Source: Anisus vortex (taxonomy: Eukaryota; Mollusca; Gastropoda; Planorbidae). From it: a stretch of DNA of 64,000 nt. How positions within the stretch are numbered: position 1 is the stretch's first letter; each line of letters begins with the position of its first letter. The notes beneath the pieces are model-generated. The model ran no database searches. It was not told where the DNA came from and saw nothing but the letters and a program-made list of their open reading frames with translations. A program made the translations under genes and the position numbers. Where the stretch lies: NCBI GenBank assembly GCA_949126835.1, contig OX421502.1, forward strand, positions 41,129,473-41,193,472, given 5' to 3'. Below, piece after piece: positions 44,816 to 58,300 of this stretch.

Positions 44816-46345
44816 AAGGTTAGGTTTTTTAGCCTATATGTTAGTATTAGTAGGGTAGGGTAACCTACTATTAGTAGGCTATTGTTAAGTTAATTAATAC
44901 TTCAAGTCAAATTCAAATAGATATAGGGTTAGGCCCTGTTAGTAGGGCTTTATTATTATCAATAAATACCTCCTTCTAGCTAGGAATATGATCCTAAATA
45001 ATAGACTATAGATTAGTAGGCCTATAGGCTACTTTAACTATAAGATAATAATAATAATATATAAGTTAATATAAGTCATAAGTATAGCCGTATAGCCTAA
45101 CTCTCACAATTGTTCGAAAATTTGGGTCTTCCGATAACGCTTGGCGTTATTCGAAGATTTGGTTCTTCCGATAACGCTCGGCGTTATATGAACAGTTCTT
45201 CGAATAACGCTTCCCTACTTAATGTTATTATATTTTATATTATTATTTATTATAATTAGGCCTAGATTCTAATCTAGATCTAGATAATCTATATTCTATA
45301 GGCCTAGTTGTATAGGCCCTATTTAGGCCTAATTATATTAATATTATAATTATAATTAGACCTAGATCTAGATCTATAGATCTATATAATATAATTATAA
45401 TATATATTATATATATAGTATAATATTATTAATTTAGATCTAGTCTAGATCTAGATCTATAAACTATAATAAGTTAAATAATAAATAAGATTCTATTTTA
45501 ATTTCCATACCGGGGTACTAGTTCTAACTTAACTATCTTTGTCATTTTATTTACATTTATCTGTGTATTTGGGATAAATCAAAACGTAGCAACAAAGTAC
45601 AATGTAAATGTAAATTATAAGTTACCAGAGACCAAAGTTGAAAGTATCCACAAGAGTTTAGTAGACTCCAGTAGGCCAAGCTCAGAGGAGAAAAACACTG
45701 AATGGAGGAAATAATTTAAAAACATGAAACCCACTGAAACAAAGTTGTATTTTTTTAAATATAATTTTCAAACACCAATTTGAAGAAAAAAAAATGTTTA
45801 ATTAGAAGCACAATAATTTTTTAAATGTTAAAAATATTTTATGGGATTTAATTTTACAGCATAAATCGAGTTTAAATTAAATATTATCTTCATTTTTATA
45901 TTAGGTTTTAATCTAGCAAAAGCTTGTGTGTTTTTTTTTTATTTTTGCGTCTAATTTAATGCGCTGATATATTGTTCAGTGATTTAAATGCGTTCTTATT
46001 ATTTATAATTTATTATAATATAATAATGCTGCAAATATTGTAAAGATGTCACTAAAGATGTTGACTAAACTTTGAAAATTGCAAAACTGAATTATACAAA
46101 TGTTTGACCTAGGATTTTAATTCATATCTTTAAGCTGTAATTTAATTTTAGGCTGGTTGCAGTAAAAAAAAATATAATAAATCGATATTACCGACGAAAG
46201 TTTTGTTTTATTTTGAAAGCGAGTACTGGGTTTATTAAAAAATTGGTTCGACTTCAACAATGGTAAACCTGACTCATCATTACTAAGTAAAGTCATTTCC
46301 AATTTCAAGTGTACAAAACCTTATAAGTTATATAATAAAACAAAT
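44816..46345. other. Intergenic region between divergent CNOT7/8 and VPS37A
   Basis: No coding exon seen. From 44860 to 45480 it is rich in AGGCCTA, CTAGATCTAG and AT palindromes. The VPS37A start follows at 46346, so promoter sequence for that gene should lie near 46100-46345, but no TATA or initiator is clear. Confidence 0.4.
45112..45215. promoter_or_regulatory. Cluster of ATAACGC-GCGTTAT palindromes
   Basis: TCTTCCGATAACGCTTGGCG with TTATTCGAAGA forms a near-perfect inverted repeat with 14-bp arms. A second copy (GATAACGCTCGGCGTTATAT) and a half site (TTCGAATAACGCTTCC) follow within 80 bp. The cluster sits between divergent genes. Its function is unknown. Confidence 0.45.
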
Positions 46346-49300
46346 ATGAATCGCTTATTCGGCGGTGGTAAACATAAAGGGCAAACGGCCACCAATCTTC
46401 AAACTCAGAGAGCCAAGCAGATAGAAAGTTTAAAGAAAGTTGGGTAAGTTAAGTAGTGGACTAGAGACTACCTGACTAGTGGCAGTGCCGTGGGCTCAAT
46501 TTTTTAGTCTAGTCTAGTGATTAGATTAGGTCAATTAGCCTAATTGTTAGGCTTAAGAGGCTACAAGCTCAGCTGGTAGGCCTATTTCATCAAAAGCTTA
46601 TTATTTTAAGTTTAGTATAGTTTGTTTTTGCCTTCTTCTTCTACTTTTCATTTTATTAAAATTTATTGAGTTGTCCTCAGGCTCAGGGCTGTATAGTTGA
46701 AGTAGTTAGTCGAAGTCGTTAGTCGAGAAGTCGAGATTTTAGAGAAAGTCGATTTCAAAGTCGAAGTCGGCATTTAAAAAACAAATTACGACTTTACAAA
46801 AAGTCGAAGAAAAGTAACAAAATGTGGCTTATATATTTACCATTTACCAAACCACTTCCTTTGTCTTGTATTAAAGCATTTTAAATAGTTTTGTTTAATT
46901 TCATTTGTTTTTTTGCTTTGCGTTACTGCTATGTATTGGGTATTGTTTTTACCGGCATTTTTAGGAGACTCGATAAAGTCTAGCAGTATAAACATTCTTT
47001 CTACGAGATTCACATGATAATTTTTTTTGTCAATGAACCCAACACTACCGAAGAACTGGGTCGTTCTAATTTTAGTAAATGACGCGTGTAACCAATCAGA
47101 TGTTACGCGGCGATCCCACAGTGCTTCAATTCCTAGTAACGGGAGGTCAAAGTTAAACTTTTCCGCCATGTTATTACACCTCTCTTTTTTTATGGCAAAC
47201 ATTTTATTTCAACTGATTTATCATTAATTAACACACTGTGAGAATTAAATATAATGCTTTATATAAAAGGGCAAGGCGTTTGAAGAAATAGTATGCGTTC
47301 TTTTATAGCTAAACGCTAGAGCAGGACGCTGTCTTCTGGTCTTAGTCGTTAGGCCTAGCCGTAAACAAACCTTCGAAGCTCAACTTGTAACGCTACGCAA
47401 GGTTTAAAAGACCATAACAGCAAATATCATGTGTATGTTATACATCCCATACAAAGTAAAGGCAAGCTAGTACCCAAGCTTGAAATCCATGTATGAAAAT
47501 GCAATTAAAAGCTGGCGATTGGTCATGGGGATCGAGATAACCAACGTTAAGTGGCAATTTTGGCCCTCTTTTGTGTTTGAGATATTAGGGTTCGTGACAT
47601 AAAAGAATTGACATAAACAAATCTTGTTCAATATAAATGAAATATTATTTAACAAAAATATTTAAAAGCATATTTTAGCATTAGAAATTAGAACCTAAGC
47701 ATGATCATCTATAATGTTATAGTGGTTAATTATTACGTAGGTAGAACTGCAGTCAAATAATGATAAACCGGCCACTTAACTAAAAGTCGAAAAAAGTAAA
47801 AAAGTTGACGTTCAAAACCCATTTTAAAGTCAAAGTCGTGATTTTGCCGTCAACAATACAGCCCTGGTTGTCCTTGTCACCTTGAGTTGAAAAAGATAAT
47901 GCAAAATATATGTCGAAGGTGTAAGTTTTAGTTTCATTTTCATTTAGCCTAGGCTACATATGGCAACTTATTATGGTACTTATAATATAAGTCTAATAAC
48001 TAATAAGTATTAGATTACAGACGTTCCTACTAGATACAAAATTATTTTGCCCTAGGCCCAAAACTCCTGCAGGGTGTCAGGGATTGATCAGAACCCTGGC
48101 CATTTCTGTTGACAATCCAGTGTACTAACCACAGTCACAGTACCAAGTTGATCCATAGGTCCGGGGAAGCAGCGTTCACCAGTTTCTGTGGCCATGGCAT
48201 GCTAGGTGATTGTGTGACTATGCACAGCCACCTTTACTTTACCTCAACTATGGTCAGGTACCCATCAGAGCTGGGTAGACTCAGGGACACCCTCCAACCC
48301 AGGAAAAAAAATCCTAGCTTGCACCAGGGTTTGAACCCAGAACCAGTATGCCAGCTCAACGTACTGTCGCACAGCCACCATGCTCCATATATGTGACACG
48401 TTCTCACGAAGGTGACATAAGTTGCAAATATTAATTTGTGCTACAAGTGTTTTTGTGTTGTGGGGGTCTTTCCGGTGAATTTTTTATTATTTTTGTAAAT
48501 ACTAGGTTATCCATTTCTAAATCATAATTTATATGTTTTTTCTACTTAAAAATACTTTAATTAATTATTTTGATCAACGTGTGTTTTAGAATTTAGCTTA
48601 AGTTCACTAAAATTCGACTTTATTTAACCTATAGTTTTGTACCTAAACCTTGTCAGTGCCCCATAACATTATATATCATTGAAAAGGGCAGACTCTCGGG
48701 AATTTCCTTGTCATCACTATTTATTTATAGAAACCAATCAGAAAATATTTAAGCCTGAAGTTTGGGATAAACAATTCCTTTCTTTCTATCCAATGAAAAT
48801 TCGTTTATAAATTGATCATTGGTTACGATACCATATTTTTCCAATACAAATTAGCTGATTGGCTATTGGAATACAAGGAGATAACGATTAGGCTTTCCGT
48901 TTTCGAGATTATGAAAATTTACAAAAGAGACCCATGGCTTCACTGCTAAATTCTTTGCGAGATGTGAATTCTTTTTGTTCAGTTTTATTATAAATAATAT
49001 CGTATATACCACTAAAAGGATAATTGAATGCCCTTTCGATTGGTATGTAAATATATATATTACGACTCTGGTTGCTACGGAGTTTAGACATAAACTTTAA
49101 AACGCCTTTTCTCAAAACTCTAGTTTTTTGTCTGACTAGTTCTAAGTGATAGTAAGTGTCAAAGAAAAATGAAATATTGACGTATAATAATAAATTTGGT
49201 ATTAAAATAAAGCTTAGTCAATGCCCTTTTAAACCATATATAAAGCTCAAAATGTTGAAAAAAACACTTATGTCACCTTTTGTGGGAACGGGTCACATAT

Positions 49301-52300
49301 TATCATGAAGACCTATCTAAAAGTATTCTAACACAATTCTATAATAGGTATTTATAGTATTTATAAATACTTTTATTTATAGTTTATAGTAAACATTATA
49401 AATCTTAATGGATTTTTAATTTGCTTGTTTGATTTGTTTCATTAGGGCAATAGAAATTCTCAGAGATTCAGAATACAGAGTAATTTATCAGCATGGAAAC
49501 ACAAATGTAACTTTATTAATGTAAGTCAGGAAATTATTTTTTTTAAGGCTGAAACAAATGGTTTTGGTTTTTGAAATTTTACCAAAATGATAATAGTATA
49601 GTATAATAAGCTAACATCTCTAATGCAGTAAATTGATGGACTTCTTTAGCCCGTACTGTCTGCTTTGATGTAAGCAATTGTCTAAATTTTTACAAATAAA
49701 TAACATTAAATATAGATATTCCTTTCAAGATGCATTCATTTATAATCAATCAATCAAAATTAATTTATAATGCTAAACAAAAAAAAGGTGATTTTTTAAG
49801 TTATTGCCTAACAGTCATTTACAGCTTCTTGAACAAGATTTACATTTTCTCTCTTTTTTTGTGCTCAAAGCCATTATGGTAAACAAAATAATCTCACCAT
49901 ACAATTTGGTTTTCTTGTTATTAGTTGTTTGTTCTTTTTACCATGCTACAACATAGGTCATAGTTGGAAAGAGCACACATCTTGACAGTGCTGATTCCAG
50001 AGACATAGATATACAATGTCATTGTAGTACACCTTGGAAGGTTCTGGGACCAATAGGCCCAGCATAACTAGGTCAATGGAAAAAAATCAAAGCAGGCACA
50101 AGGTACACTAAAGGGTCAACCAGCGGTCAGAAAGAAAAAAAGAAAGGGAGATAAATGGGTTAAAACAAAACGTTACACACACATAACAATTTAACAATAT
50201 AACACTTGGTTATCCTAAATAAATGTTATCATCTAGTTGCTATAGTTCATAGATGCAAATAATATTTTCTTTGTCTTTTTCTGAATGAATAGAAATTTAC
50301 CGCCACAGTTTCCTGGTGAGAAGCCAACCCTCACAGTTCAACCAGCAGTCACTCATCCATGGGTTGATATGCAGATGAAAGTAGTTGGATGTCCCAGTAT
50401 TAACAATGTAAGAGTTTATGAAAGGAGTTGGATGTCCCAGTATTAACAATGTAAGATTTGATGAAAGTAGTTGGATGTCCCAGTATTAACAATGTAAGAT
50501 TTGATGAAAGTAGTTGGATGTCCCAGTATTAACAATGTAAGACTTGATGAAAGTAGTTGGATGTCCCAGTATTAACAATGTAAGATTTGATAAAGTAGTT
50601 GGATGTCCCAGTATTAACAATGTAAGATTGATGAAAGTAGTTGGATGTCCCAGTATTAACAATGTAAGATTGATGAAAGTAGTTGGATGTCCCAGTATTA
50701 ACAATGTAAGAATTGATGAAAGTAGTTGGATGTCGCAGTATTAACAATGTAAGAATTGAAACTCTTAAAAAAAATATATGCATAGATTCAAAATAAAATA
50801 TATTTTTGTTTCTGGTATAAAATGTTTTCCTTGATTTTATATACCGTATTTTGTTTCATTGTTTTGTTTTAGTTTTCTATGCATTCTGATTTGGGTCAAG
50901 CAGTACAAAGTGTATTAGAAGAATTCAAGAAGATGCCTCCCGCCATTGTGCCTCAACATTAGTAAGTGGACGTTACAATTGTTATTATTTGAAACATATT
51001 TTTTGTGCTTATTAGTTATTTGTCGTGTGTAACCATTTTTAATGTGGAATTAAGATATAAAAAAAGATTAAAGCTTTTTAAATATTAATGAAAAAAGCAG
51101 ACGATACTATATATAGGCTGTACTACACTATTCAATTAAAAGGGAAATTTTTATTTATAGCTTAAAATATATGTAATTTAATATGTAATGCAATATATAT
51201 AATTTAATATGTAATGTAATATATGTAATTTAATATGTAATGTAATATATATAATTTAATATGTAATGTAATATATGTAATTTAATATGTAATGTAATAT
51301 ATATAATTTAATATGTAATGTAATATATGTAATTTAAGTACTGCCAGAATTTGATGCTTGGAATCAACATAGAGCTGCATTTCAGTTTATTTTAAGTTTG
51401 TTGGTAATATACTCCAAGTCTACACATTGTCAAACAGGAGTGATATTACCATAGAACAAATAATAAAAAGGAAAATAATGTGGCTCTCACTATTTGCACA
51501 ATTTTTTTCAGGGACTTTTTGTTGCCAGAGTCAAGGAGTTTGAATGTAAAAGTTGTAACTTTGGATAATTTTTCAACCATTTCTTCCCCAGTATTTTAGG
51601 AACAAGTAATCCTACTATTGGATCTACAATAACAAAACCTGGTGTGGCTTTGCCCAGCTATCCTGGTTTTAGTATTTCTCCATATCCTGGTAGTCAGCCG
51701 AATGCAATCCCCCCACCCCTCCCACCTAGGAGACCTCCAGGTGCTGTGGGTGAACTGGGATTGGATCAGTTGACGCTGGGAGGTGTTGAAATGACCAAGA
51801 TCTTGTCAGAGTTTCCAACCCTAAAAGATATGAAGTAAGTCACAGAACTATAGTTTATGTGAATATATATTGATGTTTCTAGGTGTCTGTGTCTACAGAA
51901 CTATCTTATCTTATACATTACTATAAAGAAGATTATTGCGTCCTACGTTCATCCGTGGTCAGAGTCTAGTCTTGCATTTTTATTGATGTTTTAAATGATG
52001 TTAAGTTACTGGTTTTCCTGGTTTGTTCAGGCAACCCATTCCATGCCCGAATGCTACTCGGGAAGAAAGAGTACTAATATCAGGGTTCGTACAGCTCCTG
52101 GAAACTCCTGGAAAACAAAAAGTTGTGTTCCAGGACCTTAAAACTTCTTAGTCCTGGAAAATACCAAAAACTCCTTATTTTTCGAGGGAGATTAACTATT
52201 AATATAAAAAAATTATAATCACTGCTCTTAGATTGTATTTTCACTTTTCCAGAAAGCCCTATTGGAAAGCGAGTTAGCCCGCTTTGCAGCTTTCTATTTC

Positions 52301-55300
52301 CGCGCGCAAACGTTGATGACACCAGTGATGCCACCACTCCTTGTTTTTTACTAGATCTTGTTTTTTTTTAAACAAACTTGGGATGTAGGCTATAAAAGTC
52401 CCCGTAATGCTGTAAAACAAAAAAAAAGCTGTGTTACGAGATGTGTTTTTTTTAATTTTTTTTTAAAGAGCTCAGCTTGGTTTTTCAAAAAATTTACTCC
52501 TGAAAAACTTCTGGAACACTCCTGGAAAACTCCTGGAATTTTTAGGCAATTTTTTGTACGAACCCTGTTATATGCATTTGTTCTCGCATAGGGAATAAGG
52601 AAAGTGTTTTTGTCTTTATGTTTATCTGAGCTTTGCAACAGGTTCTTATTGGGTTGTATTTCTAAATTAGAGTTTAATGCCTTATGTATTATTACTACTT
52701 TACTCTTTGCCCTTCTGTCCTCTAGTGTTTCTAGGCTTAGTGATTTGACTAATGGTGTTACTCTTGTCAATTGGGAATATTCACTAGTTATAAACCTTGC
52801 AGCTCTTTTTTGAATTTGTTCTATTTTTTAAATGTTTTCTTTAGTTGATGGGTCCCATACAGATCCTGCATATTCTAGTATAGGCCTAACTAATGTGAGA
52901 TAGCATTTTAGTTTTATATTCTTATTACATTTGTAAAAGTTCCTTTTTATGAATCCTAATGTTTTGTTGGATTTTTTAATTACTTCATCAATGTGAGGGT
53001 TCCAAGATAACTTATCATTTATTATTACTCCTAGATACTTAGCATTGCTAGTTTGAGTTAGTTCTTTACCATGAATGAAGTAGTTTGTTATTATTTGTTT
53101 CTTTTTCTTGGATACCCTTATTAGTTGGCATTTTTCTGGGTGAAAAGACATACTCCAGTTTGATTCCCATTTTTGTAGTTCATCTAGGTCTTTTTGTAAA
53201 AGTTCACTATCTTTTCCTGTCTTTATTATTCTATAAATTATGCAATCATCGGCAAATAATCTTACTTTTGTGCCTGTGTTGATGCAATTTGGCAGATCAT
53301 TAATGTAAATTAGAAATAGTAGGGGCCCTAGAACAGTTCCTTGTGGAACTCCTGAGTTTACTGTTATTGGTGATGACTTAGAGCCATTTATTATCACTGT
53401 TTGTTCTCTGCCTATAAGAAAGTCCTGAATCTACTGATGTAAGGGACCAGAGATGCCAAAGTATTTAAGTTTTTTAAGAAGACTAGAATGATGAACTTTA
53501 TCAAATGCTTTTGAAAAATCTAGTAATATAGCATCAGTTTGGTTGTTATTATCTAATCCCTTAGACAAGTCATCTATTAAGCCTATCAATTGAGTCTCAC
53601 ATAATCTATTTTTCCTGGAGCCATGTTGGTGTGGGCCCAGTGCGTTAAGTTTGTCTAGATGATTTACTATACTACTATATATTATATGCTCAAGTAATTT
53701 ACAAGTTATGCTTGTTAGGGAAACAGGTCTATAATTTCCAGGGTCAGGTTTATCTCCTTTTTTGAAAAGAGGAGTTACATTGGCTAATTTCCAGTCTTTG
53801 GGAACTTTGCCCTGATTTAGGGAGGCCTGAAAAAGTATTTTAAAAATTGAAGATATTTCATTAGTTAGTTCTTTAAGCAGTCTTGCTGGTATTTCATCTG
53901 GACCAGAAGCTTTGTTTACTTTTAAGTTGGTTAGGAGTTGTTTAATACCTTTTTCATCCACATTTATATTTCCTATCTCGTCTAGTTTGTTTAAATTTAT
54001 GGAGATTTCTTTGTCACCTGGATTTGTAAAAGATGATGCAAAGTGTGTGTTTAGGATATTAGCTTTAATTTCATTGTCGTTATTAAGTTTCATTGTTTTT
54101 CCCTTTTAGTGGAGCTATGCCTGTAGTGTCCATTTTTCTTGATTTAATATAGGACCATAAGTTTTTATTATTATCTTTACAAATTACATTGTTTACATAT
54201 TCATTCTGCAGCTGTCTGCTTAGTTTCTGAGTTAAATGTTTAATTTTTAGGTATTTTTTATGTAGTCTAATTGAGTTAGTCGCCTTAAATTTTTTTAATA
54301 GATTTTCTTTTTTTTTACAAATTTTTTTAGTTTAGTGTTAAACCAACATTTGTTAATCTTATTTTAAATTTGTTTTGTTGGCACAAAATCAGCCATTATT
54401 GCTTTTAAGTTTGTTTTTATGAATTGCCAAATATCTTCAACTGGACTGTTTATATTGTATTTATTAAGGAAAGTGATTTGAAATTTTATTGATGTAGATC
54501 TGTTGTATTACATTTATTCCAGAGATAAATTATTTTTTTAGGTTTCTTGCATATTTCGGTTTTGATTCTGTTATTAACTCTGACAATATCATGATCTGAA
54601 AGACCAGGGATTATTTCATAATCTATTACTAGTCCTGGTCTGTTTGTTAAGAATAAATCTAGTATATTATGGTTTCTCGTTGGTTTTTTATTAATTTGTT
54701 CTAAGTTTAGATTTTGTATGGTATTAATAAAAAGTTCATTAATTTCTTTTATGTTTTGATGTTTTTCTATCGAGTAGCTATTCCAATTAATGTCGGGATG
54801 TTAAAGTCCCCAATTATCCAAATTACAGCATTTTTATGTTTTGTTTCAATGCTTGTGAGCTGATTATATTGAAGTTTCCAGGTGTCTGTATCTACAGAAC
54901 TATTGTTTATGTGAATATATATTGATGTTTGTAGCTGTCTGTGTCTACAGAACTATTGTTTATGTGAATATATATTGATGTTTCCAGTTGTCTGTGTCTA
55001 CAGAACTACTGTTTATGTGAATATATATTAATGTTTGTAGCTGTCTGTGTCTACGGAACTATTGTTTATGTGAATATATATTGATGTTTGTAGCTGTCTG
55101 TGTCTACAGAACTACTGTTTATGTGAATATATATTGATGTTTGTAGCTGTCTGTGTCTACAGAACTATTGTTTATGTGAATATATATTGATGTTTCCAGG
55201 TGTCTGTGTCTACAGAACTACTGTTTATGTGAATATATTTATATATATTGATGTTTGTAGCTGTCTGTGTCAACAGAACTATTGTTTATGTGAATATATA

Positions 55301-58300
55301 TTGATGATTGTAGCTGTCTGTGTCTACAGAACTATTGTTTATGTGAATATATATTGATGTTTGTAGCTCATTGTCTGTGTCAACAGAACTATTGTTTATG
55401 TGAGTATATATTGATGTTCCAAGGTCTATACTGTTTGCAGCTTAGCATATCTAGCATAGCATAGCATAGCTTAGTCTGTTCACTCATTCTTTCAAAATTT
55501 GACTACTGTAACACCCTCCTCGCAGGCATTCCTAGCACCACATAGACAAACTTCAGAGGGTACAGAACTCAGCATGCAGACTCATTTTTAAAGCAAAGAA
55601 ACATGACCACACATGCAGCAACTCCACTGGCTTCCAATATCTTCTCGCATAAAGTACAAGTCTGCCAATCTATGCTTCAATTCTTTCACTGACCCTCATT
55701 TTCCTGTTTATCTCTCTGAACTGTTGCTTCCTTACATCCCCACAAGACAACTACGCTCTTCCACTGACAATAGAACCCTCTCAATCCCAAGAACCAAAAC
55801 CATCGGCGACCGTTCCTTCTTCTTCCACGCCCCCACCTTCTGGAACCAGCTCCCCTTCCACATCCGTCATTGTAAAACCTCCTCCACTTTCAAAAAGTCC
55901 CTTAAAACCCATCTGTTTAGGTCCGCCTATGACCTGTGATGCCTCGTTCCTGGTCTCGGTTTGTTTTTATGCTTCCTTTGTATTATTACCAGTATGTGCT
56001 AATGTGTCTTTGTTTTATAGCCACTTCAATGTTGTAGCTATTGTTTTTTTTAAATATTGTAACTATCGTTTTTGTCACTTTTTAATGTCGCACCTATTAT
56101 TTTTAAAATCAATTTTTATTGCTGTAGCTATTATCTTTACAGCCATTTAATGATGTAGCTATTGTCTATTTATTTTAGTAGCTTAAATAGTTTATAATTT
56201 TAGTAAAAATTGTAAAGCGCTTAGAGCTGTAAGGTAAGCGCTATATAAAAATGCCTCAATAAAAATAATAATATCAATTGTAAACTCTACAAACTTTGAA
56301 AGTCAACCGAAAAGAAAGTGTCTTTGTTTAAAAAATTTTAAAACCCAGAGAAAAAAATATTATTTTAATTCCAATTTGAGCTGAACTAAAATGTCTTTAA
56401 AATCCCACAAATTATAGTTGTTCATTTTTAATGAGTTTAAACTTGACAAGATCAACTTTCTTTTGGCTCTTGAAGAAGGACGGGTACAGCTCTTTTCACT
56501 TATTTCATCATTTATCACATCATAAACAACTTTTTTTTAAATTTCACAGGCCACATGAGTTACTTGAGCTTGAAGATGATGAAGAAAAAATTACAGAGAT
56601 GATCCAAAAGGTTCCAGACCTGGTGAAATTTGTCCAACAGCGAGAGGCGCTTGCAGGAACATGTGTTCAGTTAGCTCGTAAGTTGGCAGAAAGTTTAACA
56701 CAAATGTTTATTGTTTGTGACTACATTTACTTTTAAATCAAAAATACCAAATTTCTAGCAAACTATATTTACTTTTTCAAATTTGGTGGTCATTCCTAAG
56801 GCCATCCAATGACAAACTGACATTTTGTTGCAGTATTTACATTCCTAAGGCCATCAAATGACAAACTGACATCTTGTTGCAGTATTTACATTCCTAAGGC
56901 CATCAAATGACAAACTGACATTTTGTACTGCAGTATTTACATTCCTAAGGCCATCAAATGACAAACTGACATCTTGTTGCAGTATTTACATTCCTAAGGC
57001 CATCCAATGACAAACTGACATTTTGTTGCAATATTTACATTCCTAAGGCCATCAAATGACAAACTGACATTTTGTACTGCAGTATTTACATTCCTAAGGC
57101 CATCAAATGACAAACTGACATCTTGTTGCAGTATTTACATTCCTAAGGCCATCAAATGACAAACTGACATTTTGTTGCAGTATTTACATTCCTAAGGCCA
57201 TCCAATGACAAACTGACATCTTGTAATGCAATATTTTGTCTCACTCTGTGGACCAGGTCGGGTTGACACCGTTGACCTAAAGATGGTTTCTTAAATTTCT
57301 TGATGCCATATGTATAGAAACATGGTCCTAATATAAAAAATGTCAAAGTGGATTTACAAAAATAATTATACATTTACGGTAAACAAAATGATTCCCAGAA
57401 ATTAGGGATTGGCCGGATATGATTTTTCACTATTTGCCGGATCCGGATAGTAGCCCCCCTAATATTTGCCGGATACGGATCCGGATATTTCCGGATGTCA
57501 TTTCCACAAGTATGGGGGTGTACTTCAACAGTTTCTGATTAGAATTCAAAAGCATTTATTAAAGTATTTATTATTGAAGAGATAGAGAGTATCTGCAGTC
57601 TGCAATGAAAGTCACAGATACTGTGTCAACTTCACCGATGGACATGTTACAACTTACAATGATCGAACTTTAACGAAGTTCAACAAACTGTGTAGTCGCT
57701 GTAGTGTAGTGTGTACCGAATGTGTAGTTTTTATACAGGAAGTTGTGATCTATTAAAACAATACTAAACATTGTTCTTTGGTTTCAGATGATTTTTTATC
57801 ATATATGCAATAAGTGAAATCTATATTTGTTATTAAATAATTGTTGTCGTTGTTAAATTAATTGTTGTAGTATGTTATACGTCACTTCAGAATCTCGCTT
57901 ATTCAGTATCTTTACCTACTTGACATATACAAAATAACTACGTCAAGTAGGTAAAGATACTGAATAAGCAAGATTCCGAAGTGACGTATACTTTGCATGG
58001 ATTTTAATAACTTCATTATGTATTTGTAATGATTTAATTTTTTTATTTGATTTAAATTTATTCACAAAAAACAGTTTGGAAATAACAACAAATTATTTAT
58101 AATACTCAAAAAGATTTAACACATGAGACAAGCAAAAGTGTTGTTTTAAAAATAGAAATGAACAAATTAAATCAAAAATGCAAATGTCATTTAAAGTTCA
58201 ATTAAAAAAAACTAAGAAACAAAGTTTATTAAAATATTACAATGATATGACTTATATCACTTATATCGTGTATAAGTAAAATGTTTCAATGTCAACAGTG

